Source of the DNA: Straminergon stramineum
Taxonomy: Eukaryota > Streptophyta > Bryopsida > Hypnales > Calliergonaceae
NCBI GenBank assembly: GCA_963920665.1
Contig: OY987269.1
Span: forward strand, 22,570,501 to 22,634,500
DNA length: 64,000 bases
Direction: 5' to 3'
The position numbers were made by a program, and so were the translations under genes. Positions 48,274-61,971 of the stretch are shown piece by piece (position 1 is the first letter of the stretch; the number at the start of each line of letters is the position of its first letter). Below the pieces are notes generated by a model. The model made no database searches. It was not told the origin of the DNA and worked only from the letters and a program-made list of their open reading frames with translations.

Positions 48274-50521
48274 TGGACACGGCGCTCTTCTCTGCTGGGA
48301 ACCTGTTCGCCGGTGATGACTCAGGTAGGATTAGGTTCTCGAAATCTCTCTCACTGAATTGATGGCATCCGAGCGTATAAGTAAGAAAAATCTTCACTAT
48401 TTCGTGACCTATTTCCTTGCTTTGCTGTTCCATACGACAGGAGTATGTAAGGAATAAGCTTATTCGTTCCTTTTGATGACCGTCTTCATTCTGAACAATA
48501 AAAATTTACCTGGATTGCAGATGATTCCGCAGATTCAGTTGGTGATAGTGCCTTTGTCGAAAGAGATCATGAGTTTCCTGGCATGGTATCCTTGATTACC
48601 TGATTCAATGCTTATGTCTCATGGCTTCCATTTTGAATTTAGAATTGATTTTATTTGCTTGACCAGTACTTCAATTGAAATTTTGATATTATTCGGCCAC
48701 CAACGAGGAGTGAAGTGTGACGTGGCTTTTCTTTTTAACATGATGTTCAGTGATGAGTTCATCTATTCTGTTTGTTGCAAGTTAATACTGCTCACGTAGT
48801 ACGGGGAGCTTCCACTATTTTATAATGCTTAGTGATAATGTGTGTACCACATCATTAGCAGTTGTCTCTCTATCGCTACTCCTTTGTTTAATCTTTCTTC
48901 CGGGCATCGCCCTGACTCGAGGGTCCGTCAGTTTTGTGCTTTGAGTTCTAAGGCATGTGCGTGTCTCTACGTACCATACATTGGCCTAACAGTATCATTT
49001 GTAGGATTTTCTGTCCTAATACTTGGAACTGCGGGTTTTTTTATAACGTGCATGTGTCTGATTTGATTTTGTGTTCATGCATTTTGTATCTGGTGTCTGC
49101 TGCAACCAAAATCAGATTTTAAAGATTCGGGAATTTACTTTTCACCAAGTGAATGCTAATTTGTTATGGCCGGGAACCCGTATTTTCGCCGAATGGCTAG
49201 TCAAGCATCCATCTCTACTTTCTAGGCGTCGGATTTTGGAGCTTGGGAGGTGACTTCCTTTTCTTTTTGAGTGTGTCCTTTGCGAATAAATTTTTATGAT
49301 TTTATTAAGTGGTTTGTTTGTGTGCATTAGGTTATGATCCTGGCTTACAAACTGCAAATACTTTCATGTTTTAGTGGAACAGGGGCACTGACCATTTTTT
49401 TGAGGAAGATATACGACCTTGACATCACCACATCCGACTATGACGACGAGGACATAGGAAAGAATATTCACCACAATCATGTTGCGAATGACGTTCCCGT
49501 CTCTCCTCATATTCGCCGTAAGAGTCACTCGCACAACTTGAATCTATTCCGCCCGCTCTCTTTCAAATTATCAGCACCTTATGCACAACTGTCGAAATAT
49601 TTACCTCATTTGATTTTGTAATGACAGCAATGTGTGATAAACGAGATTAGAATCGTTCTGTAAAAATTGTCAGAGACTTTGCAAGTAGTAAAGGTTCTCA
49701 GGATTTGTTATATTTATTGTGTGATGTTCATGCATTTCTTACTTCTTTTGCAACTGAAGATTTTTTTTAGTACCAGTAGGTTGTTCTGCTCAATCACCAA
49801 GTACTGATGCTCTGTATTACGTGGCAGATACCTGGGGCGACACGTTTCCAAGTGAATGTGCGGACTGGGACTTGATTATTGCGAGTGATATCCTTCTTTG
49901 TGAGTTCTCTGACCTTCTGCAATTTGTATCATCTATAATCCTGCTAATATTGCTTGATATTCTCCATGGACAAAGTAAAAGCATATTTCCGTTATGATTA
50001 CCTACATTGTTGTGGATTCCAAACCTCTAAATGACCGCTTTGCTCAAGTGGATATTCGTTTCTATTGGGATGGCAAATTTGTGTTTAATTTATCTCAAGA
50101 GATGATAATACCATTTACAGGTGCTAATTCACAGTGATTGTTTGCTCTTACAGATGTAAAGCAATATGCGAATCTAGTCAAGACCCTTGTCTTTCTTCTA
50201 GAATCATGGAAGCCAAAAGCAGTAGGCATGGAAATCCTACCATGTGGTTCAAGTGTTGTGGCAGATAGGGCTCTACAAGCAGGTGATCATCTTGGTTCAA
50301 ACACGGTAGAGGAGATACAGAATAACAAAAGAAATAATGTAGTCCCTGTCCCTCTCTCTCTTCCAAAACCTTGCTTCTTGATGAGTTGGAGACGAAGAAT
50401 ACCTAAAGATGATGAAGACCTCTTCTTTCAGGGATGTAAAGCTGCGGGTCTCTGTGTGGCCGACTATGGGGCTCGAGTTTACTGCATTTATCCACAGTCA
50501 GTACAAACTTCGACTCCTTAG
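48274..50521 (+). CDS. METTL21-type protein methyltransferase (Methyltransf_16 family)
   Basis: Six exons join in phase to 277 residues: 48274–48325, 48521–48585, 49116–49249, 49375–49517, 49828–49899 and 50154–50521. The AdoMet-binding motif I is LELGSGTGALTIFL (residues ~80–93, split by intron 3). ITTSDYDDEDI follows as the acidic motif, then HTWGD and DWDLIIASDILLY, the signature region of this lysine-methyltransferase family. The upstream WPGTRIFAEWLV block is also typical. Family members methylate non-histone proteins; the substrate here is unknown. The acidic N-terminus, split over two tiny exons, has no known domain. Another small exon in the 530-bp intron 2 cannot be excluded, although phases match without one. 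Confidence 0.87.
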
Positions 50522-52639
50522 TCACCCAGAACTGTCTGAAGCGGTTTTCCATTCATTTGTGGTCAAACTTTCAACAGTTGCCCATACTGTGTCTCTGTAT
50601 GATTTGCCATTCAAATACATACGTCTGGATTCTCATTCTTGACGTAATGATGGACCACTACGTTTCGGGGCATGTATTTCTAGTACATTTTATGAATGTC
50701 ATTGTTCCGAACTTCCGATTGATTGCACAATCTTTTTTATCCATTAAACAAGATGACCTCATTGTCACCTTTATCCGATCGAAACTTCATGCTATAAGTG
50801 TATCACTAATGGGGACTAAGATTTTATATGAGGGACTATAATTTGTTGTGCTTTATCGGAAGCGGTACAGCGGTGGGGAGCACTCCAGTGCTGACTGCCG
50901 TGCTAGGGGTAGGTATCTCATGAGGAAGGTGTGAAGCTGAAGACATGGAGGGTAACAGGATACTCGCCATGTTCGTACCCTGTACAGACCCACACACGCT
51001 TATACCAGTTACTTTGTAGTAAGAGTCCCATCCTTAGTACTCTATTTGAATTGCCCTGCTAGCATCCTTCTGATATGGGATTTCAGAACGCACTGGCGAG
51101 TGGTGCGTGCTGAAACAGAAAACTGACGTCTTCATGTTCTACCTAGAGGTGGTCCTAGCGAAGGCTGTGCTAGAAATCACTACAGTAGCTGTAAGTGGAA
51201 GGGAAGGAACTAGAGCAGTACTGCAGTCAACCAGATACTGCTTTCCTCGTCACTTCCCAGGGATTGTAGACTACAGTAGTGATTACTCTATGTCCCGTCC
51301 ATTCCTTTTGTGAATTTATTGTTAGGCAAATGTTTTGTGGGAAAGCAACTCTCGTTTTGGTTTAAATTGAATTTAGGACCGCTCGAATTAAGTCTTTAAA
51401 TTAAGACCTGCACATCCTCTCAGTCGGTTCTTTCTATTTTAGGTCTGTCTTTATTGACTAACTCTTTCTTACTTAGATCCATCTTTACTGACTACTGATC
51501 ATTTTAATTTTAATTCTTTGACTGATTATGATGAATGCATCCTAATACCCACAGACCATGTCCTGGCCTGATTTTACAAGAGGAAAAATATGAAGACTTC
51601 GTCACCTATATGACAATCATTTGTGACTATAATTTGTGGCTACTATTTGGGGGTATTAGTATCCATTCTCCCGGAGTCCACTTTACTTTAACTTTTTGCC
51701 TAGGAGATCCTGTATTAATTTGCAAGAGCGTGCTGAGTCACAGCGTTTGTGATGTTCATCCTTTTTCTTCCTTTTTTATTCTTTTGAAACAAATGAATGT
51801 TTTTTCTCTTAGACTTTTTCATTCAGGTGTACAATCTTAAGGATTGTGGGACCTAGGTACAGAATAAGCTGTAGAGGTCTGAATCGTTCTGTCATAAATG
51901 CAGTGTAGTACCGAAATTTCTTCAGTCGCACATCCAGACTTTCGTATCATAGGTATAGCAAGTTCCATCTGTGGCTGTTCATTATGAGACGGTTGAAACG
52001 TCGACACTATGTTCTGTATTGAAAGTCACTGCTACATTGTACGAATGGTTACCGTTGTGGACTAGATATATTCGAAAGACTGTCCAAGAGTCCGAGTCTC
52101 TTAAATCTGCCTTGTGATCATCTTAAGCTTGCATCCTATCTGTGGATTTTTTCCTTGGATTCAAGTCGAGGAAAACTGGCTGGAATGGGCACGCCGGTGG
52201 TAATCTCGAGGAAGCTCTCACAGGGGACTTTCAGCAGCCACTTGAGGTAGGCTTTCAAAGTCATCCTCTGCAGACATTGCTTGGTGGACTTCAGAGATTG
52301 CTAGGTATCTTGATTGCTACTGTGCTACATGTGCATTCACAGTGCTTCCAGCACAGTTTTGAAAACACCCTTGAAAGATCTTGTATACGGTAGATACTTC
52401 TCTAAAGCATTTGCAGTGCGCACATCAAATTTTTCTTTGTCTTTTCTACATGGCCGAAATTTTTATTCTCAGTTAATAAAGCAAACCTCTGGTTGTGTCG
52501 ACCCTAGGCCAGGATATATTTGTAAAAGTTGTCGTTCCAATAGCAGACTCTATGTTTCTTTGACCTATAATGGTCCTTGGCCGTTACGGCATTCATTAGA
52601 TACTCCCAGAAATTGATTGTGCTTCGTGGGATGTTGTAG
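50522..52639. other. Region before the resolved channel exons
   Basis: Contains the 3' flank of the methyltransferase gene and probably the first exons of the potassium-channel gene. A coding-looking stretch at 52164–52246, ending at a GTAGGC donor, and a short one at 52274–52304 could be early exons. They do not connect in phase to the exon at 52640 without a further unidentified exon. Confidence 0.4.
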
Positions 52640-55600
52640 GCGAGATAGATGTGACGAGGAACACTATGTGGACTCGAATGTGCCTTTGCCCTATGAAATG
52701 CGGATACAGTCAGATTTTCCTACCAATGACTCCCATGACAGGTACCTAAGCAATACGCATTCTTTCCAACCAAATCATTCATTCAACTAGTCCTCAACAC
52801 TAGCAAGATTTAAATGGTTTACTGAAGTCATATGCAAAAATGTCATGATATAGATTAGGAGGTTAAACGATTACTAGGAGGTTAGATTCTGTACGAATTT
52901 GGCCTCAGCTACTTTCATTGTTTTCCTGTTCCTCATCAAGTATACACTCAAACCTCTTTAAGACAACCTCTAAAATAACATTCTGGAATGTTCTGCACAT
53001 TTGCCACACTATCATTGACTGTAGGGAACATTTGTCACATTCAAACTTTCACAGTGTCATGATTATTATTTTTGAACCTCAGGCATCAGATTAAAGAGGT
53101 CAAGGTGTATCTATATTCGGGAATAATTCTTTGGTGGGCTGTGCTTCTCGTGAAGGTTGTTTAATCTTTCGAGCAACCAATGTACTCCGATTCAAGTGGA
53201 AGCCAAAGCCTCCAATCTAAGTCCTGAAGTAAAAGCGTCTATTGCGAAACCAAGAGATGAAACGACTCTGGACCGATCCGGCTGGGACAAATTCAAGAGT
53301 TCTTATGAACAGAATCTGCTCGTAATGCTAAAGTATCACAAAGGCAAGGGGAAGAACATTAATGCGGAAAAGGTGATCTCATTTAATCATGAATATTTCA
53401 GTTGCTTATTCCCTTTCTACTTCTGTCAATCGCCTCTGGTCACGGAGTTCTTGTAGGACTTCAAGGAGCTTCGCTAGTGTTATTTGACACCGTTTCAATT
53501 ATGACTCCGTGTACTATATAGGATGTCTTGTCAACCTACCATGACTCGTACTTGTACGGAGAGGTGCCTCTCACCATCAAAGTGCGTGCAGCAATTCGAG
53601 GATGGCCTTTGAAATACATCTTACTATGGGTACGTGACCATAATTCCAGTTGATTTTCGTTTGATGGATATCTTTTTTGTCTGATTTAGAAATGAGAAGG
53701 ACGCATCCTGAAACATGACTTGCTTGTATTATTGCATCTTCCTAACGAAACTTGGAATGCGAAATACTGGAGAATTTTTTGCAGTTGGAGTTCATGGCGG
53801 CTATGCTTTCTGTGGCGCTGTACATTCTCTCCACGTAAGTTTATGGATCCTTAACCAATTTTGACTAAGTGGGAAGGCATCTTTCCTTTGGGGATATGTA
53901 GACTGTCTGAGTTGGGGAGATCATTGTGTTTCATCTATATTGGAAAGTGTCAGGAAAGCGTCTGACGAATCCTAGACCATTTATAACTTTTCGATCTAGG
54001 ATTTTTCGACAGATGATACTCTTTTCTGCAGTTTATTTGAACCTTAGAACCACAACTGCTCTGAGACGCGTAATCAGCTGTTCTATAATCCCTATTTTTA
54101 ATTCTCGAAGGATGTCAACTCGACTGAATGCAATTCAAGCTGTGATTACTTAGCAACAGTGAGCCCGACTGTGGTTTAGACACACAACTACATACGAGAA
54201 CAGGCTAGTTTTTAATATCTCAATTAATAAGTTTGGAACGCGGATTTGCGGAGCAGGTACAAGGTGGATAGAATTTCACAGGAGAAGCCGTGGATTAGGA
54301 TGGTGGAGATGGTCTGTGGTGGCTTCTTTATGGTGGATTACTTCATTAAAATTTACAGGTGGGAAATTTTTCCTTTTGAATTTTAATCCAGTCCCGTTGT
54401 GAAGTCCTTACGCACCAGTCACACATTGAATCACAGTCGTAGTCTGATACACTTGACTCGATCGACATTCGGAAACTTTTAATGGGATGACAGAAACACT
54501 CTCCCTCCATTCCGAAGCCAAATGGTAAATCTCTGTAAATCCGCTCTGTAAATTTGCAAAGTGTTATGGGTTCGATATTGTTAAGCTGTTTCGTGCCTTC
54601 CGTCTAATTACACTCACAACCAGAATTATATGGAACTTCTCTTTGCTATCAATTTTTCCTGAGGGTATTGCTCGGACTTCGTAGGTGGATAAGTTGTACG
54701 TAGGGCACTTTTCTTGATATTTCTGTAGCTCCTCGCTTGAGCGAATGCGATGGTTTCATTAGATGGGGTAATGATGAACAGACATTGCTTCATCTTGTTT
54801 GTAACATGTCTAGATGTAGTGAAGTCTTCGTACTTCTGTCTCGGGTATCACCCTAGTTATCAATGTAGATGATTGTATTGTGTGATGATTCCTCATCTTT
54901 GAAATGCAGTGCTCCTGTGCGTCTTTATTACGTATTTTCAACTAAGGGACTCGTCGACTTTATCAGCACTCTACCGATCATCCTTTCTTTGGGGTAGCAG
55001 CAAAGACATTTATTCATTAGATTGCTATGTTCATTACGTAATTTGTAAAGGTTCAAATATTTTATTTCTGGATCACTGCGTACCAAAGTCTAGATCATGT
55101 TTCAGATGCTTTGCCTTCATATTCAAGATCACTGTGGATGTGGTTAAATCCTGTTTTCATCTTGATGAAAATCTAGTGCCCGGGAGAGGTACAGTGGAGC
55201 TGAGATTCTTCTATTCCTTCGAGCACTAAGGTAAGATTTTCTTTCCTTCTACTTTTCCATTTTCTGAAAAGATAAACTACGTAGTTGGTTTTGATTGGTG
55301 ATTGGTGGGGTGTGTTTATTCAGGGTCATGCCTGTGATTTCGTCCGCAGGTGGCTTCACAGGCAGTATCAAAGAACAAATATTTATTCTTGTCATGTATA
55401 CCCTTGGCGTTGGTAATATCTTGTAACTCTACCTTTATCTTGTTTATCCACCCACCTGGATTTTCATACCGTTTAGGACGTCACGAATCCACCGCCAAGA
55501 TCGTCGGGTTGAACTGCCCTTGCTTTCACGAATGCGGTTCTGGAGTATTTATTTTTTGTTTCGGCATTAAATGTTGTATCGATTGGCAGTGTTTATTGCT

Positions 55601-58600
55601 GGTGGCCTCTTGCAATGGGTTGAGTACCGCGCCACTCCTGAAAGTGTAAGGCAAAGACTCAATTGTCCACCCGAAGGCTGCATGAGCTTCTTCGAGGCTC
55701 TGTATTTCATGATTGTCACGGTAATTGTTAATCAAACTTTCTTTGTCATCATCACCATCTTATCCTGAATCGAACTTGATGTGATGGAGTTTAGAATATT
55801 TGAGTTTATTAGTGTTTAAGAACCATCAGGACGGTTGCACAAATATCTGGACACCGCTTAGTAACGGAAATTTTAAGTGCAGGTTTCAACGGTTGGATAT
55901 GGAGATGTAACGTTGAAGTCAGATTGGGGCCGAGTTGTGATTCTATGCGCCATTGTTTCAGCACTTGTCATCCTTCCTTCTCAGATCAATGATATCCTGC
56001 ACCTTGCTTCTCGCAGGTATGCATGTTCTACAACTACTAAAATATAGTGATGGAATTGAACCTGAGATTCAAGTCATTTCACTTTTAAGTGCCGTGGTGA
56101 ATGGTTCATCACCACGGCACTGGATCTAGTGCCAGCGATGACCAGTTAGTGTTTAGTATTGACCCATCTGTAGGTCGTAGGTCATCGATATTTAATCTGA
56201 GTTTTGGAAATCTTTGCAAAATGTTGGATTCATAATCGTCTGAAGTCCTTAATTTTAGAAATTGGAGGTCTCTGTGTCCTCTTTCAACAAAATGGTTCAT
56301 AGTGCAAAGGGATTTTGTTTCACTTCATTAATGAGGACGTACATCTCTGGAACAGTTTTCTCAACAGTAGTTGGATCAGAACATTTTCTCTGCGTTTTTT
56401 TAGGCATTGAATGAAATAGTATGCCTATTAGCTCCTCAATTTTGCTTCATGTTTCATTTACGGTACCTTCACAAGTGACCAAGGGAGGGTTGGGGGAATG
56501 TGGAGACCGTATGGAGGGTGTTTTGCAGTGAAGAAAGTGGTTGGCTCCCGATTCATTATCGTAAGTGGCGACTTGTCGTTCAGAACTATTCAAGACTTTT
56601 TGGCTGAGTTTTATCATCCCAACCACAATAAAGGTGATTCAATATGCTGTAATAGCCCAGGGTTCGATAGAATGATCGCTAATCTGGATTATAGCTCTGA
56701 CTGTAACAACTTATTCAGTGCGTCTGGTGACGGTGCACAGATATGCGAGCATTTCCTCTTCGAGTCGTCATAATGGCTCCGTTCAAACCCTCGTAAGCAG
56801 CCTTCGACTCCCTGTTTGTTTCTTCTTCCTCTCCAGTAAGATAATGTCAGGGTGGGTGGGTAGGAGTGTTTGTTATACGGTAATCTAGATGAGCGCAATG
56901 TCTGTCAAACTTTAATTGCAAACAGAGGCAATCTTGATTTTGAAAGACTGGAAACGTTGAACTCTTCTTGATCATAATTCTTTGTAGGATGAGCTTTGAG
57001 ACAATTTCTTGTTGTTCAGGTTTGCACTGAAGAGCTTGTTGATGTACTACAAAGGGAAGGTGGAGTTTATCGAGGGCACCCCTGTCAAGAACTCTGACCT
57101 CAATCGTGTGAGCGCCAACGTTGCATCTGCATTTTACTTGTTGGGAAATCAGTTAGCACAGGTGCAGTATCAAACTACTTATTTGTAATGTATGAACGCT
57201 AACTTTCAAGGATTTATATTATTTTGGCGCTTCTATATCTGACTGACGGTATGATATCTACACTGCTCTCCCCTGATTCACTGTAGACTACTCGCCACGC
57301 ATTAATGTCTCGTCTGCTAGCAAGAGTTCTTGCAGTGTTTCGATTCCTGTTTTTAAGCAACTAAGTAATCAGAAAAAGAATGAAAAAGAATGTCCATGGA
57401 ATCCCCATTACAGCTGACACAAGTAACAAGTTCAGATTGACCAGATTGTGAATAACTGTTGCAGGATCCTGATGCGGAAGATGCAGCACAAGTAGTACGG
57501 GCATTGTCAGTCCACCGCCATTGTGGCCCCACGGTGCGAGTAATCGTGGAGCTTTTGAAGCCTGAGAGGCAGGAAAACGCGATCTGGGATGACATGAAAG
57601 AGGGTATTGAGATTATCTGTCCTGATGCAATCCGCTTCAAACTTCTGGCGAGAAGGTAAGAAATCTGATTTGGTCAAAGTTCACAATGTTTAATATTGTG
57701 ATTCAGCATTCAAGATGTAAGTACGAAGTCCCACGAACTTGGTGATGGTTTTTGTGTCTAGAACTTCATTATTCGAGTATAGAGCATGAGAATGCGTTGA
57801 ATTCTCATGATTCTGCAAGAGCCAGGAATAGCTGTCACTTTTAAGTTGATACCTACATTGAATGCTAGATTATGTTGTGTGTCATTAAGTAATTGTAGCG
57901 TGTCATTAGAATAAATGACTTTGATTTAAGCACTTCGAAATTGTAATCCACAATCGCAACTGCTGTATTTGGTTTTGACAATGAGAGTGTTGAGCTTCAT
58001 AATTGGTATCATCTGTCGCTAATTTAATGACTAGTATGATGTAGAATACAGGTTACCCGTTGTCTCAATTTTGCTTCCAAATCCAGGGAATGACCAAGAA
58101 TCTATCGGAAATGGGGTTTGATCTAGTCACTAATGACAACTAAACATAACCTATTGATATGCAGCTGCCATATCAGAGGATTGACCACCTTCTTGGTGAA
58201 CTTGTTCCGGACTGGACTTACTATGGCAAGACCCAATGCTTGGATGGAGCAATATTGTTATGGGCTACGCCAAGAGGTCTTCCCCCTGATTCTGCCTGAC
58301 TGTTTCCATCGGGAGGGCCTATTATTTGAGCAAGTAAGAGACGTAAGCCATGCCGAAATAGTTCCATTGATTAATTGATCAACGTCAATGTTTTAAGTGC
58401 TCATGTGCTGAACCTCATGTGCTTTCATTCTATGCCGTTCTGAAGGATGCAGCTGAATGATACACAATTGTCCAATCAGACGCATCAGAAGTATTTTGAA
58501 TCGGACTGTATTGGTGCCTTTGAATTTATTGCACAATTATGTAGGTCGTGGAGCTTGCTTATTGCCGGTATGGTGTCATTCTCTTTGGTCTCGACATTGC

Positions 58601-61405
58601 GACCGTAGACCGCGATTCGAATCCGTCGCGGGAGATCCTAATATGCCCAATAGGCCGCCTTATTCAAGGAACAGATGTTGGCTTAGTTATAGCCAAAAAT
58701 CTTGAAACTGCAGAACTGCTTTCCAAGTTTGGAAAATTTACTACTGATAGTGACATGGGAGATGAAAAGATGACTTGTTTTCCGCACACGCAATCAAAGT
58801 TTTGCGGACCTCAATTGTCAAGTAAAGCATCGGAAGAAGCACTGCTGTTACAGACAGTGAAATCAGCATCTGGAAGGGGTGCCTCACGAGATGTTGAAGC
58901 AGCATCTCACGTTGCGGAATCAACCCCTACAAGAGCGAAGTTGGCTCAATGTGCAAGGAGGTTTGTGCACCCAAGGGATCACCAAGCTAAGGAAAATCAT
59001 GGTTTGTGCATTCCAACAGTCGATAGCCACTCTGGCGAAGCTGTAACTGATGAAACCATCTCAGCAAATGCGCCTCCTCATTCATTATCGAAATGGGGGA
59101 GTCATTCTGACAATTCGTTGGAGGAAGCAGTGGACATTGCAATGAGTTGGCCTCCCATTGTGAAATGTACGAAGCCGGAGCAACCCGTCTTAGAGCGACA
59201 AGCACGAAAGATCGTTGAAAATCTTGCAGAGCGGACTCTCCACATGGTCAAGCTGCAAGACTCTCATATCCTTCTGTGCATTCAGGGAACTTGGCCCGTG
59301 AGCCTTTTCTATTTCATCGAGCAACTGCGGAAACCTGCCGTGCCCAACCCACCCATTGTGATATTGCATCCGAATCACCCCAAGGTCTCCGACTGGGGAT
59401 GCGTGGGCTTATTTGAGCACGTCTATTTCGTGAGGGGATCTCCAATCTATGAGCTTGACTTAGTACGTGCAGGTGTATTGCAAGCAGGTAGGCATCCACC
59501 TCCCAAGTTGGTGCCTGTATCATAGTCTGTTTGGCCGCATTCTTCCGTGATGGTGTGCACGACCAAGTCCCATAATTGAAATTCATGATTGGCACAACCA
59601 AGACTAGTGTCAACTCTGTTAATTTTAATGCTGGAAATTGTGCAGAGAAGGTGGTGATCTTAAGTCAAGGAAAGCAACTGGAGCAACCTTCTCTAGAAAT
59701 TGCAAATGACCAAGACCGTTTTCATCCAGCTCAAACCTTCAGCCTTGACGTCAACAACCTCATCATTGCCGCAACGGTATCTATCTCTATCTAGATGACT
59801 CTAGCTATGCACTACTTTCATAAACAATATTGCTTCGTGGGATGACTTCCGTGCTTGAAATACGTCAACCCGCTCTAGAATTTTGAAGGGTATGATCGCT
59901 ATTAACCCCGACTCAACACTCTCTCTAAACTCTGTCCATTGTCTAACGTAATATCCATTCGATCGTGTCACCTCTACGGACTGGATAAGCTTCAAGAGCC
60001 GGGAAACTGCAGAAGGTTGTAGGACTTAATGCTAAGTTGTACTGTTAAGAACGCCCAAAAGTGGATTTTTTAAATTCATTAGAGGATCACATTGAATGCA
60101 ACGATTATAACCCTCTCCCTCTTAATCAAGGAGAACTTAAAAATATCTGCACTGACTGATCAACGTAGCATTTTGTTAATATTTGTAAAGTGGTTTTGAA
60201 ATTATAATTCTACAATAGTAACACCTTTATCAAGATCCCTGAACTATTGTGTGTCAGGTTGAGCGCCTTTCGGTTCAGTCATCACGAGTGATAGTGGAGC
60301 TGCAACAGGAAGCTGAAATCCAGTATCTACGACCCAAACTCCGATTCGATGGACAGTGTTTTTTACCTGGAATGTATCGTCGAAATCAAGCAGCCAAATT
60401 CCAATTCTCACCTTCGTATATTGAGGGAAAAGGATTCTGTCCTGCTACGCTTGGTTTCCTCATGTAAGAACTTTTCATGCTCCTGAAATCCGTAATTTCA
60501 ATTTTTATCCTTTTTTCCACAAGTGATTTTGATGAAATTATGATGAAACTTAGGTACCCGAAGTGGATGAAAGGCAATGAAGTGGAAGCGTGTCATTGAT
60601 TGAAAGAGTCATTTGGACATGTTTTGGACATTGTACGTGGTACATGAAAGATGACATGGCAATGAAAAAGTCCATAACATTGGGAAAAAGAACATTTATT
60701 TATAATTCATGCCACGTGTATTGTGCTCTACAGAAGTGATCTTTCTTGACTTAGTTGTATCTCAAAGAACAATGTAATTGCACATTCCGTGTATATCCCG
60801 AGGATCTGTCATATTTCGCATATGAAGTGGCGAACAGATGCGGGAGCGCGATAAGATCCTCTGTCCCGATGAGACAATGTGCTTTAAACGGATTTAGATT
60901 GGTAACGAACTTGAGCTGCAAGCCAAAAACCGGTCAATGGATGACTTCCCAGTTCACTGTTGAAATGAAGAATGCAACTATTTCTCCAAAAATAAGATCA
61001 TTCTTGGACTAAGTGATAGTTATCATCCTTTCGGGGATGTTCGATTTGATTTCTGACGACTGAGAATTTTGCCACTGCAGGTACTCTACGTTCTACAACC
61101 GTCACACAGTGGCAATAGTAGAGCAATTGATTTCTGGGAGCGACTTCGCACAAATGGGCGAGGACAACAGCAACAACATCAAGCACAAGGATATACGGAA
61201 ACTAGGCCAAATCCATGTACCAAAGCGATATGTTGGCCAGACATTTATCGAGCTCTTCGTAGGCTTGCTTCGGGAAGAAGACTCTATCGCATTGGGACTG
61301 TACAGAGACAGTGGCACAAACGGTTCCCTTATTTCGTTTGTGTACACCAACCCTCAACCCGACACCCTCCTTTTCCATTGTGACCTTGTGTATGTACTGC
61401 ATTAG
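52640..61405 (+). CDS. Slo/BK-type potassium channel alpha subunit (5' end incomplete)
   Basis: Nineteen exons join in phase to about 1104 residues: 52640–52741, 53156–53372, 53522–53629, 53785–53834, 54257–54358, 54910–54993, 55177–55230, 55366–55412, 55590–55720, 55883–56016, 56506–56633, 56741–56792, 57020–57161, 57465–57655, 58165–58333, 58545–59487, 59646–59776, 60258–60463 and 61081–61405. Order: transmembrane segments; an S4-like LLFLRAL; S5; pore with filter STVGYGDV at 55886; RCK1 with YYKGKVEFIEGTPV, DPDAEDAAQVVRALSVHRH and CHIRGLTTFLVNLF; a ~180-residue linker; RCK2 ending in HCDLVYVL. These blocks follow animal Slo channels in order and wording. Such channels pass K+ outward when opened by voltage and cytosolic ligands. 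No acidic calcium-bowl run is seen in RCK2. The start codon and first exon or exons are missing from this model. Confidence 0.92.
56088..56121. repeat. Perfect 13-bp hairpin in a channel intron
   Basis: AGTGCCGTGGTGA at 56088–56100 and its exact reverse complement at 56109–56121 flank an 8-nt loop. The right arm then forms a second inverted repeat with AGTGCC a few bases further on. It lies in the intron between the pore exon and the first RCK exon. Confidence 0.75.
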
Positions 61406-61971
61406 GAACAACTCAGAAGAGCTGGTTTACGTTTTTCAGAACTGGTCTAATCAGTATTAGATGTCGAATGTCTGATTAGATCAGTGACAAATATGTTCAA
61501 TTATATGCAAACATTCTGTAAAGTTGCAGATTATTGTTCTAAATTTAAAGAGTTTTTCCATATATTCTTGATTTTTAGGGTAATTGTATGTCCTAGGAAT
61601 AATTTTCTGTGACGGAATTTGTGTCGGTGTGTCTAGGACAGAAATCCTGAATTGCATTGATTCAGTGTTTGCTGCCAACAATATATTGCCGAACTGTGGT
61701 AGAAATTGGGGACCAAACATCAATTTCATAAGATTCTGAAAACTACCCAGTTTTACTTCTACTGTATGTAAATTGTTACGAGATGCATCTGAGAACTCAG
61801 AATTATCATACAATGCACGACCATGGGAGATGTTGAAGAGCAAAGGAGTGCGCACGTTACCAGCAAAATTCACCTCTTTATACAATTTCGCACAAAACAG
61901 ACAACAGGATTTAAGATACATTAATAGTTCGCTCTACGTATTGCTTACGCTCTACTTGTAGGGCTAAGGAT
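61406..61971. terminator. Convergent 3' region
   Basis: The channel gene (plus) and the PEBP gene (minus) end toward each other here, 566 bp apart. This should contain both 3' untranslated regions and their polyadenylation signals. No coding frame is supported. Confidence 0.4.

Noticed and set aside
52460..52619. Frame ending in SLDTPRN, resembling the WLDTPRN tail of the GRF-like finger
   Set aside because: No upstream cysteine pattern of the finger (CxC, PNxGxRYxxC) and only six matching residues; taken as coincidence.
55350..55649. Reading through 55350–55649 as one exon of the channel
   Set aside because: The frame hits stops or non-membrane sequence. The model with exons 55366–55412 and 55590–55720 restores phase and gives a plausible S5 helix.
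60755..61012. Open frame of 85 codons between the last two channel exons, with protein-like composition
   Set aside because: The exons at 60258–60463 and 61081–61405 already join in phase and continue the RCK2 domain without it, and it has no matching splice sites.
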